Shown here piece by piece: positions 1-5,767 of a stretch of DNA of 8,552 bases. The notes below the pieces were generated by a model. The model did no database searches and was not told the origin of the DNA. It worked only from the letters and a program-made list of their open reading frames with translations. The stretch covers positions 1 through 8,552 of the forward strand of contig NIUZ01000093.1 in the NCBI GenBank assembly GCA_002254285.1, in the 5' to 3' direction. The position numbers and the translations under genes were made by a program. This stretch comes from Bacteroidetes bacterium 4572_112 (GTDB taxonomy: Bacteria; Bacteroidota; Bacteroidia; Bacteroidales; UBA1556). Numbering within the stretch: the first letter of the stretch is position 1; every line of letters starts with the position of its first letter.

Positions 1-426
1 CTTTCCTACAAAGCCTAGTGCTCCAAACCAGAAGAAGAATATAAAAGGATTTGCAATATTAAGGAAGAAACCTCGGAAAATATATCCAAAAGGACGTGAT
101 TCGTTTTTGGGTTTGGTGTCGGCATATCTTCTTCGGGTTAATATCTCAGGTTTTTTTGCCCATGATACAGAGCCAAATATTATAAGGATAATGCCTCCAA
201 TTAAACCCACATAAACTTTATTCTCAGGGTCATCAAAAATTGTAGCACCTATTAAATAGCAGATGGTAACAAGCAGAATATCACTTAATAATACACCCGA
301 AGCCATATATATGCCATATCTAAAACCTTTATTAATGCCGGTTTGTAATATAGCAAAAAATGCGGGGCCTAATGATATTGCTACTAATAATCCTAATAGT
401 ATTCCTTCGAAAAATAAATATATCAT
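1..426 (-). CDS. LysE-family translocator, N-terminal part (cut by the left window edge)
   Basis: The first 142 codons of a membrane protein are visible. Its sequence fits the LysE/RhtB family, inner-membrane exporters of amino acids or related small molecules driven by the proton gradient; the substrate cannot be told from sequence. Hydrophobic segments lie at about residues 5-27, 38-63 and 70-89, followed by a basic loop (about 90-114, with a KK and an RRR cluster) and a fourth segment from about 117 that includes NIANPF. The SLGPAFFAILQTG stretch (residues 18-30), the GF.YG.YMASGVLLSD stretch after it, and the later NP are the usual LysE signatures. The start is well fixed: an in-frame TAA lies three codons upstream of the ATG at 426-424 with no other candidate between. 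No Shine-Dalgarno is visible, as is normal in Bacteroidota. It lies 79 bp downstream of the coiled-coil gene on the same strand, so the two could be co-transcribed, although a weak hairpin lies between them. The C-terminal transmembrane segments are off the window. Confidence 0.88.
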   Translation of the reverse strand, partial: MIYLFFEGILLGLLVAISLGPAFFAILQTGINKGFRYGIYMASGVLLSDILLVTICYLIGATIFDDPENKVYVGLIGGIILIIFGSVSWAKKPEILTRRRYADTKPKNESRPFGYIFRGFFLNIANPFIFFFWFGALGFVGK

Positions 427-457
427 TCCAAAAAATTATTGTTTTTTTATCTATTGT

Positions 458-479
458 AAAGGTAAATAAATAAACCTTT
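458..479 (-). terminator. weak stem-loop between the coiled-coil gene and the LysE gene
   Basis: A 6-bp inverted repeat, AAAGGT (458-463) and ACCTTT (474-479), encloses a 10-base A/T loop in the 79-bp gap between two minus-strand genes. A run of T follows on the minus strand only after several intervening bases (about 448-442). It could attenuate transcription from the coiled-coil gene into the exporter gene, but the short AT-rich stem makes this speculative. Confidence 0.2.
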
Positions 480-505
480 GCTGTGTTAAAAAGAGATTTT
501 TGAAT

Positions 506-1558
506 TTATTTAGCGTATCTACGCTCAACATACATTTTAAAAGATTTGAAAACAGCATCTTGTGCTTCCCAAAGGTTTTCGTCTTTCATATCACCCAATA
601 AGAATAGAGCTTCCTGAGTGTCAGTTAATGTATCGAGTTTGTTAATCGCTTTATTGAAATCCTTAGTTCTACCTTCAAATAAGTCGTTTATTATCATGAA
701 CTTATCGTTAATACCGATGCCGTTTTTTAGACTTTTTATTGGCTTAAGTTTAATAGTACTCGGCATTAAAGGAGCAGCATTGCTATCCTCTTCAAGTTCG
801 TCCTCCGGCAATACATCTAATACATGCACTGTTTTCTTAGGCTCTCCATCTATATTTGTTGGTTTACTAGCTTCTTTAGCTTTTTCTTCTATTGCTTTTT
901 GTTTAGCAGCTTCATCTTCTTTTTCTTTGGCAAGTTGTTGAGCAACCTTTTCGTCAATAATTTTTTGTTTAGCAATTTCGACATCTTTAGCTTTTTGTAT
1001 TGCTTCTTCTTTTTCTTTTGCCAGCTGCTGTACTACTTTATCTTCTATGGCTTTTTGCTTAGCAAGCTCGGCCTCTTTTTCTTTGTCTAATTGTTTTCTT
1101 ACTCTTTCTTCAATCTCTTTTCTATATGCAATCTCATCAGCCTTAACCTTAGCATCTGCTTTTTTCTTATCTTCAACCAACTCATCATGAATCCTATTTA
1201 TCTCTTCTTCTTTAGGGATTTCTGGTTCTTGTTTATCATCTATATATTGTTCTTCGAGTACAATTTCTTGTTCGGCAATCTGCTCTTCAATCTTTTCTTC
1301 CTCATTATTAAACTCCGACTCAGCAATATCTAGTAGGTCGTTAATTTCCTTATCAATATCCTCAATATTCTGATTAGTTACAACAGCAAAGGTTGTATTA
1401 TTGAAATTATCAATAATATCATATAAGGTTCTAATATTCTCCTTAATAATGTCAATTTCTATCTGTGGCGCCTTATCGTCATATGATAATAAGTTGTCAA
1501 TTTGGGAACTTAGTTTAGCTAAAAGCTGTGTGCTGTGGTCGATTTGCTTGCTACTCAT
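506..1558 (-). CDS. coiled-coil protein of unknown function with internal repeats and a compact C-terminal domain
   Basis: This is a complete 350-residue protein of unknown function. There is no signal peptide or membrane segment, so it is probably cytoplasmic. Residues 1-75 form a polar, probably helical N-terminal region. Residues 76-120 are very acidic. Residues about 120-232 are a Lys/Glu/Ala/Gln-rich charged helix expected to form a coiled coil. Within it a unit repeats: AKQKAIEDKVVQQLAKEKE at 166-184, AKQKIIDEKVAQQLAKEKE at 196-214, and a partial third copy from 218. After an acidic/proline linker (about 233-275), residues 278-350 look like a folded domain (GIGINDKFMIINDLF... through ...FKSFKMYVERRYA). 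From memory, similar 'IND+F..I.ELF' tails end other uncharacterised Bacteroidota coiled-coil proteins; I could not check this. The gene is divergent from tdk across a 144-bp gap. TolA was considered because of the Lys/Ala-rich helix, but TolA would need an N-terminal membrane anchor. The reading frame is secure; the function is not. Confidence 0.85.
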   Translation of the reverse strand: MSSKQIDHSTQLLAKLSSQIDNLLSYDDKAPQIEIDIIKENIRTLYDIIDNFNNTTFAVVTNQNIEDIDKEINDLLDIAESEFNNEEEKIEEQIAEQEIVLEEQYIDDKQEPEIPKEEEINRIHDELVEDKKKADAKVKADEIAYRKEIEERVRKQLDKEKEAELAKQKAIEDKVVQQLAKEKEEAIQKAKDVEIAKQKIIDEKVAQQLAKEKEDEAAKQKAIEEKAKEASKPTNIDGEPKKTVHVLDVLPEDELEEDSNAAPLMPSTIKLKPIKSLKNGIGINDKFMIINDLFEGRTKDFNKAINKLDTLTDTQEALFLLGDMKDENLWEAQDAVFKSFKMYVERRYAK

Positions 1559-1608
1559 AATTAAAAAATAAATTTATTCACAATAAATATATCGTGTATT
1601 CTTTTGGT

Positions 1609-1616
1609 TAAATTTG
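1609..1616 (+). promoter_or_regulatory. candidate -7 element of a Bacteroidota promoter for tdk
   Basis: TAAATTTG matches the Bacteroidota sigma factor -7 consensus TAnnTTTG exactly and points toward tdk, which would give a leader of roughly 80 bases. No TTG-type -33 element lies at the usual 17-23 base spacing upstream, so the call rests on one half of the promoter. No comparable element was found for the divergent coiled-coil gene at a useful position: TATCTTTG on the minus strand (1686-1679) matches the -7 consensus but also lacks a correctly spaced -33. Confidence 0.35.
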
Positions 1617-1702
1617 CGGTTCAATTTTGTTTAATATTTCTTTAAGTAAAACAAGAAGTATTAAGCTGTAAAGATATTCAAAGATAAAATACAATAGCAA
1701 TA

Positions 1703-2281
1703 ATGTTTTTAGAGAATTCAACAAAAAGTAAACAAGAGGCAGGATGGATTGAAGTAGTATGTGGTTCAATGTTTTCGGGCAAAACTGAGGAGCTAATACG
1801 TAGATTAAAGCGAGCAAAGATTGCCAAACAAAGAGTTGAAATCTTTAAACCAGCCGTTGATGTGCGCTATGATGATACAAAAGTTGTTTCGCACGACAAA
1901 AACGAAATTCACTCAACACCAGTTACCACTTCTGAAGCTATATTGCTAATGGCCAACGATATGGATGTGGTGGGTATTGATGAGGCTCAATTCTTTGATG
2001 AGTCTTTACCATCGGTATGCAATGAACTTGCAAATAGGGGAGTAAGAGTAATTATTGCTGGCTTGGATATGGATTTTAAAGGTAAACCCTTTGGCCCAAT
2101 GCCGCAGCTAATGGCGATAGCCGAATATGTAACCAAAGTACATGCAATATGTATGCGCTGTGGCAAATTAGCCCAGGTATCGCATCGTACTGTTGTTAGT
2201 CAAAAGCTTGTTATGCTTGGCGAAACCGACAGCTACGAGCCACTTTGTAGGAGCTGTTTTAATAAAGCGAACGAAAAATAA
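1703..2281 (+). CDS. tdk: thymidine kinase (type II, zinc-binding)
   Basis: This is a complete 192-residue cytosolic thymidine kinase, which phosphorylates thymidine to dTMP with ATP in pyrimidine salvage. The P-loop GSMFSGKT is at residues 21-28. The DEAQFFD segment (93-99) carries the Mg-binding Asp93 and the catalytic base Glu94. The FGPMPQL stretch (130-136) follows LDMDFKGKP. A structural zinc site is intact, with C150-x-x-C153 and C182-x-x-C185. The substrate-lasso region before the second cysteine pair ends in the expected SYEPLCRSC. Length and motif order match the human TK1/bacterial type II class, unlike the herpesviral type. The start at 1703 gives the MFLEN N-terminus usual for Bacteroidota homologues. 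No Shine-Dalgarno is present upstream. The gene appears to be monocistronic: a divergent gene lies upstream, and downstream come a hairpin element and a convergent gene. Confidence 0.97.
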   Translation: MFLENSTKSKQEAGWIEVVCGSMFSGKTEELIRRLKRAKIAKQRVEIFKPAVDVRYDDTKVVSHDKNEIHSTPVTTSEAILLMANDMDVVGIDEAQFFDESLPSVCNELANRGVRVIIAGLDMDFKGKPFGPMPQLMAIAEYVTKVHAICMRCGKLAQVSHRTVVSQKLVMLGETDSYEPLCRSCFNKANEK

Positions 2282-2340
2282 GGATAAAGGATCCCGATAG
2301 GAATCGGGAGCCTGCCTGCCGGTAGGCAGGGATAAAGGAG
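2282..2340. repeat. GC-rich double-hairpin intergenic element with a flanking 10-bp direct repeat
   Basis: Two adjacent hairpins fill the gap just after the tdk stop codon. The first has a perfect 7-bp stem, TCCCGAT (2292-2298) with ATCGGGA (2303-2309), and a 4-base loop. The second has a 7-bp stem, CCTGCCT (2311-2317) with AGGCAGG (2324-2330), around GCCGGT. The direct repeat GGATAAAGGA brackets them at 2282-2291 and 2330-2339. The core is about two-thirds G+C, against about one-third for the window. Neither strand has a strong T-run after the stems, so it is not a textbook intrinsic terminator, although it may still block read-through between the convergent tdk and phosphatase genes. Form and composition suggest a dispersed REP-like repeat. 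I recall similar CCTGCCTGCCGG-type palindromes in Bacteroidota intergenic regions but could not verify a match. Confidence 0.6.
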
Positions 2341-2365
2341 AAGGAAATAGGAAAATAATTACGAA

Positions 2366-3016
2366 TTAACCATTAATAATTAAAAAAAGTTCTTCCGGTT
2401 TATCAATAATAAATGATGCGCCATTTTCTTTCATTTCGTCAACAGTTCGGAAACCCCAGCTTACACCAACGGCTTGCATTCCTGCATTAACTCCGGTTTG
2501 CATATCTGTTTCCGAATCTCCAACAAAAAGGCAATCTTCTTTCTGTAATCCAAAAATATCAAGTATTTCTGTTACCGCTTCAGCTGATGGCTTACGTGCA
2601 ACTTCTTGTCGTGCGCCAAATACCACTTCAAATTTTATATCACCGAAGAAGTGCTCCACTGTTGGGCGTGCAAATTCATTTGGTTTATTTGATAAAATGG
2701 CAATCTTTATACCTTTGTTATTTAATTCTTTAAGCAATTCAGGTATTCCATCATAAGGACGAGTTTTTGATGTCTGTCGTGATGAATATTCTGTTTTCAC
2801 CTCACTTAGGTATTTCTCAAAATCAGTATCATTTACATCCTTTGGAAAAGCCTTACGTGTTAGCACTTCAATGCCATTACCAAGGAAATATTTATACTTA
2901 TCAATATGGTGAGTAGGGAAGTTATGCTTTGCCAAAACTCCATTTACCGACTCCTGCAAATCAATTAATGTGTTTAATAATGTACCATCGAGGTCAAAAA
3001 TTACTGCTTTTTTCAT
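2366..3016 (-). CDS. HAD-superfamily hydrolase, phosphoglycolate phosphatase-like
   Basis: This is a complete 216-residue cytosolic phosphatase of HAD subfamily IA, with a C1-type helical cap. Motif I is FDLDGTLLNT, with nucleophile Asp8 and acid/base Asp10. Motif II is ILSNKP, with Ser109. Motif III is the Lys142 of ARKPS. Motif IV is GDSETD, with Asp167 and Asp171 positioning Mg. All catalytic residues are present. The cap occupies roughly residues 15-85. Length and the 'VGDSETDMQTGVNAGM' block resemble Gph (phosphoglycolate phosphatase, which clears 2-phosphoglycolate from DNA repair). Members of this family also act as phosphoserine, beta-phosphoglucomutase-like or pyrophosphatase enzymes, so the substrate is open. 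The ATG at 3016-3014 puts motif I at the usual distance from the N-terminus. The gene is convergent with tdk and lies 193 bp downstream of the aminotransferase. A strong terminator separates it from that gene, so it probably has its own promoter, which I could not pinpoint. Confidence 0.92.
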   Translation of the reverse strand: MKKAVIFDLDGTLLNTLIDLQESVNGVLAKHNFPTHHIDKYKYFLGNGIEVLTRKAFPKDVNDTDFEKYLSEVKTEYSSRQTSKTRPYDGIPELLKELNNKGIKIAILSNKPNEFARPTVEHFFGDIKFEVVFGARQEVARKPSAEAVTEILDIFGLQKEDCLFVGDSETDMQTGVNAGMQAVGVSWGFRTVDEMKENGASFIIDKPEELFLIING

Positions 3017-3066
3017 GGATAAATAAATATAAATTTTAAATAAATTTCCTTTTTGCGAAAATATAT

Positions 3067-3102
3067 AAAAAAGCCACAGAACATTATATATATTCTGTGG
3101 CT
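3067..3102 (-). terminator. intrinsic terminator downstream of the aminotransferase gene
   Basis: A perfect 10-bp stem is formed by AGCCACAGAA (3072-3081) and TTCTGTGGCT (3093-3102), with an 11-base AT loop. On the minus strand a run of six T (3072-3067) begins at the base of the stem, which is the classic intrinsic terminator layout for minus-strand transcription. It would end the aminotransferase transcript before the phosphatase gene. No T-run follows on the plus strand. Confidence 0.85.
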
Positions 3103-3121
3103 ATTGTTAAGAATCGTTCTC

Positions 3122-3145
3122 TATTGAAAGAGCTTCAATATTTTT
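3122..3145 (+). other. small stem-loop followed by a T-run on the plus strand
   Basis: TATTGAA (3122-3128) pairs perfectly with TTCAATA (3134-3140) across a 5-base loop, and five T follow on the plus strand. The shape resembles a weak terminator, but no plus-strand gene ends here. It lies between the REP-like palindrome and the strong terminator in the aminotransferase 3' region. Its role is unknown, and with this base composition the pairing may be partly chance. Confidence 0.3.
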
Positions 3146-3155
3146 GTGGTGTATG

Positions 3156-3210
3156 GAACGTCATGCTGAGTGATTTTGCCTTAGCAAAATAGTACCGAAG
3201 CAGGGCGTTC
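3156..3210. repeat. nested imperfect palindrome (REP-like) touching the aminotransferase stop codon
   Basis: Three nested inverted repeats share one centre. The outer arms are GAACG (3156-3160) and CGTTC (3206-3210). The middle arms are TGCT (3164-3167) and AGCA (3199-3202). The inner arms are ATTTTGC (3173-3179) and GCAAAAT (3184-3190), with a CTTA loop. The whole can fold as one long interrupted hairpin. Its right end shares a base with the aminotransferase TAG stop (3212-3210), so it sits directly in the 3' end of that transcript. The GTCATGCTGAG...CGAAGCA wording resembles dispersed intergenic palindromes that I remember from Bacteroidota genomes. That resemblance is recollection, not a search result. 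Confidence 0.55.
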
Positions 3211-4406
3211 TATATTCTTCCAGGATATACCTTAATAGCCTCCTGCAAACAATCCATAGAAGCATTCAAGTCATTCACATTAAGTACGTAACTTATTCTT
3301 ACTTCATTCATACCTAGTCCTTTAGTAGCATAGAAGCCTGTAGCAGGAGCAAGCATTACGGTTTCGTTATTAAGATTAAAATCTTCCAATAACCATCTGC
3401 AAAATTTATCAGCATTATCGATAGGTAGTTTAGCTACCACATAAAATGCACCCTTAGGGTTTGGGCAGAAAGCCCCATCCATTTTATTGATTCTATCAAC
3501 AACAACATCTCTACGATTTTTATATTCAGCCAATGCTTCAGTAAAATACTCAGCAGGAGTGTCAATAGCGGCCTCTGCTGCTACCTGACCAAATGTTGGA
3601 GGAGATAAACGAGCTTGAGCAAATTTCATTGCTGTTGCCATTACTTCTTTATTCTTACTTATCATTACTCCAATACGGAATCCACAAGCGCTATAACGCT
3701 TACTTACAGAGTCAATTAGTATTACGTGTTGATCAAGGCCTTCAAGGTTCATTACTGAAAAATGCTCATGATTGTCGTAAGTAAACTCACGGTATACCTC
3801 ATCTGAGATTAGGAATAAATCATGCTTAATCACCATTTGTTTTACAACCTCTAATTCCTCTCTGCTATAAAGGTAGCCAGTAGGGTTATTAGGATTACAA
3901 AGCATTATTGCCTTAGTTCTTGGCGTAATTGCTTTTTCGAAATCTTCAATTGGAGGAAGAGCAAAACCACTTTCGATGCTAGAGCTAATAGGCACAACAT
4001 TAACGCCTGCATTTACTGCAAAGCCATTATAGTTGGCATAAAAAGGCTCAGGAATAATTATTTCATCACCCTCATCCATACAGCTTTGTAAAGAAAACAG
4101 AATAGCTTCTGAAGCACCAGCACCAACAATCATTTCGTCGGGAGTAACATCAATATTTACACTCTTATAATACTGTACCAATTTCTTACGATAAGATAAA
4201 ATTCCAGCAGAATGGCTATATTCTACAACTTTAGGTTCAAAATTGCGAATAGCATCCATTGCTACTTCTGGAGTTTTTATGTCTGGTTGACCGATATTTA
4301 AATGGTGAACTTTTACTCCTCTAGCTTTTGCTGCTTCAGCAAATGGAACTAACTTACGTATAGGTGATTCAGGCATTAATTCGCCTTTTTTTGATATACT
4401 TGGCAT
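3210..4406 (-). CDS. PLP-dependent aminotransferase, probable aspartate aminotransferase (class I/II)
   Basis: This is a complete 398-residue cytosolic fold type I aminotransferase. It probably interconverts aspartate/2-oxoglutarate and oxaloacetate/glutamate, linking amino-acid synthesis to the TCA cycle. Visible hallmarks are the N-terminal LNIGQPDIKTP substrate loop (residues 36-46), GAGASEAI (95-102) for PLP phosphate contact, NPNNPTG (171-177), SDEVY (201-205; Asp202 and Tyr205 contact the pyridine ring), the Schiff-base Lys236 in DSVSKRYSACGFRIG, and the substrate carboxylate-binding Arg370 in NEVRISY. The length is typical. The ATG at 4406 is preferred over the internal Met11 because the extra MPSISKKGEL- resembles the usual N-terminus of Bacteroidota homologues and keeps residues that precede the first helix. 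The gene lies upstream of the phosphatase on the same strand but ends in its own terminator, and it is divergent from the PorV-like gene. Aromatic or alanine aminotransferase specificity cannot be excluded. Confidence 0.95.
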   Translation of the reverse strand: MPSISKKGELMPESPIRKLVPFAEAAKARGVKVHHLNIGQPDIKTPEVAMDAIRNFEPKVVEYSHSAGILSYRKKLVQYYKSVNIDVTPDEMIVGAGASEAILFSLQSCMDEGDEIIIPEPFYANYNGFAVNAGVNVVPISSSIESGFALPPIEDFEKAITPRTKAIMLCNPNNPTGYLYSREELEVVKQMVIKHDLFLISDEVYREFTYDNHEHFSVMNLEGLDQHVILIDSVSKRYSACGFRIGVMISKNKEVMATAMKFAQARLSPPTFGQVAAEAAIDTPAEYFTEALAEYKNRRDVVVDRINKMDGAFCPNPKGAFYVVAKLPIDNADKFCRWLLEDFNLNNETVMLAPATGFYATKGLGMNEVRISYVLNVNDLNASMDCLQEAIKVYPGRI

Positions 4407-4438
4407 AATAAATATTGATTAAAATAATTAAATAATTC

Positions 4439-4455
4439 CCGTTCAAAATGAACGG
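4439..4455. promoter_or_regulatory. perfect palindrome in the leader of the aminotransferase gene
   Basis: CCGTTCA (4439-4445) and TGAACGG (4449-4455) form 7-bp inverted arms around AAA, about 33 bases upstream of the aminotransferase start. It stands out as a GC-containing island in very AT-rich DNA. It could be a binding site for a dimeric regulator or a small leader hairpin. No regulator is encoded in the window. Confidence 0.4.
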
Positions 4456-4575
4456 CGCAAATTTCGTAAAAATTATTGTGATATTTAATCTTTTGAATAT
4501 TAAAAAATACAAATATTACTGCTATTTCTCAATCAGAGTTTTAGATGGCTTAAAAATAATAAAAATTTCAAATTA

Positions 4576-4609
4576 TTGATAAATTCAATCTGTAATTATT
4601 GTATTTTTA
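4576..4609 (+). promoter_or_regulatory. candidate promoter for the PorV-like/PorU-like pair
   Basis: TTG (4576-4578) and TATTTTTA (4602-4609, one mismatch to TAnnTTTG) are 23 bases apart, at the upper end of the spacing accepted for Bacteroidota -33/-7 promoters. Transcription would start near 4615, giving a leader of about 60 bases. The composition is so AT-rich that near-matches are expected by chance. Confidence 0.3.
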
Positions 4610-4675
4610 CAAATTAAATAACTAATAGTCAATAATTAATTCAATAAAAAAAGAAATTCAAACGTTAGTCTTAAT

Positions 4676-5767
4676 ATGAGAATACTTTTATCTTTTATAT
4701 TTCTTTCATTATTAGCTTATAGCATTAAAGCACAAGCTCCTAAATATAGCAATGAGTTTCTTGCAATAGGTGTTGGTGCTAGGGCCTTGGGGATGTCTAA
4801 TTCTGTTATTGCTTCAAATAATGATGTTTATTCGTCGTATTGGAATCCCGCAGGTTTGCTAGGACTTAAAACCAATAGAGAGATTGCCGCAATGCATTCG
4901 GAATACTTTGCAGGTATAGCCAAATATGATTATGGTGCTATAGCTTTTAAATTATCGGATAAAAGTGCTGGAGCAGTTTCTCTTATTCGTTTTGGTGTTG
5001 ATGATATTCCTAATACATCGGAACTTATTGATGGGCAGGGAAATATTAATTATGATAAAGTTACAACCTTTAGTGCAGCGGATTATGCTTTTATGTTTTC
5101 TTACGCTAGACTAACTAATATTGATGGTCTTAGTATTGGTGGTAATGCCAAAATTATTCACCGTATTGTTGGTGACTTTGGTACATCATGGGGCTTTGGA
5201 ATTGATTTAGCAGCGCAGTATAAAGTAAAAGATTGGCAAATGGCAGTTGTGCTACGCGATATTACAACTACTTTTAATGCTTGGAGTTATACCTTGGATG
5301 ATAAAATGAAAGAGGCTTTTAGCCGCACTGGAAATACTATTCCTAAAAATAGCACAGAAATAACTCTTCCTAAGATTATACTTGGTGTGGGACGTAATTT
5401 TTCTTTTGGTGAAAACTTTGACCTATTGGCAGAAGTCAATTTTGACATAACTACCGATGGTAAGCGTAATGTTATTATCAAATCCAATACATTGAGTATC
5501 GACCCTCATATGGGTCTTGAGTTTGGATATAAAAATATGGTTTTCCTAAGAGCAGGTGTTGGTAATGTACAGCAAGAAACTATGGTTGAAGACAACGCTA
5601 AGCATTATACCTTTCAGCCAAATATTGGCCTTGGTGTAGTTATTATGGATGTATTAAGTATCGATTATGCTTTTACAGACATTGGAAATCAATCAATTGC
5701 ATTATATTCTAATGTGTTTTCTTTAAAGTATAGTTTTAATAGTAAGAAAAGTAAAGAAAAGAAGTAA
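4676..5767 (+). CDS. porV2: PorV/PorQ-family outer-membrane beta-barrel protein (PorV2-like, type IX secretion)
   Basis: This is a complete 363-residue protein with a signal peptide (MRILLSFIFLSLLAYSIKA, probable cleavage after Ala19 or Ala21), so it is exported, and its beta-strand-rich body suggests an outer-membrane barrel. The N-terminal block GVGARALGMSNSVIAS followed by DVYSSYWNPAGL (residues 32-61) is the signature of the PorV/PorQ family within the FadL-like barrels. In the canonical T9SS, PorV shuttles cargo from the SprA translocon to the attachment complex and PorQ pairs with PorZ. Here the barrel gene is followed immediately by a PorU-like C25 peptidase, so the PorV2/PorU2 assignment fits best. 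The last aromatic strand (FSLKYSF, about 349-355) is followed by a short basic tail, KKSKEKK, instead of ending in the terminal aromatic residue typical of barrels. The stop codon shares one base with the next gene's ATG. No Shine-Dalgarno is seen at the start. Confidence 0.87.
   Translation: MRILLSFIFLSLLAYSIKAQAPKYSNEFLAIGVGARALGMSNSVIASNNDVYSSYWNPAGLLGLKTNREIAAMHSEYFAGIAKYDYGAIAFKLSDKSAGAVSLIRFGVDDIPNTSELIDGQGNINYDKVTTFSAADYAFMFSYARLTNIDGLSIGGNAKIIHRIVGDFGTSWGFGIDLAAQYKVKDWQMAVVLRDITTTFNAWSYTLDDKMKEAFSRTGNTIPKNSTEITLPKIILGVGRNFSFGENFDLLAEVNFDITTDGKRNVIIKSNTLSIDPHMGLEFGYKNMVFLRAGVGNVQQETMVEDNAKHYTFQPNIGLGVVIMDVLSIDYAFTDIGNQSIALYSNVFSLKYSFNSKKSKEKK

Noticed and set aside
263..469. 68-codon plus-strand frame opposite the LysE gene start
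   Set aside because: The minus strand encodes a recognisable LysE N-terminus with its conserved motifs. The plus frame shows no family resemblance.
618..1333. Plus-strand open frames rich in Phe/Ser/Leu opposite the coiled-coil gene
   Set aside because: They are antisense shadows of a Lys/Glu-rich coding sequence. The low-complexity Phe runs are what the complement of AAA/GAA codons gives, and the minus frame is a full 350-codon gene with a clear domain layout.
1608..1817. 69-codon minus-strand frame overlapping the tdk 5' end
   Set aside because: It overlaps the conserved P-loop region of tdk in antisense and its Leu-rich product matches nothing I recognise.
2292..2330. Double hairpin as a strong bidirectional intrinsic terminator
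   Set aside because: Neither side has a T-run adjoining the stem, so it is recorded as a repeat element with only possible terminator activity.
3593..3784. 63-codon plus-strand frame inside the aminotransferase gene
   Set aside because: It is antisense to the PLP-lysine region of a complete, conserved gene.
5287..5487. 66-codon minus-strand frame inside the PorV-like gene
   Set aside because: It is an antisense shadow with no start context or recognisable product.
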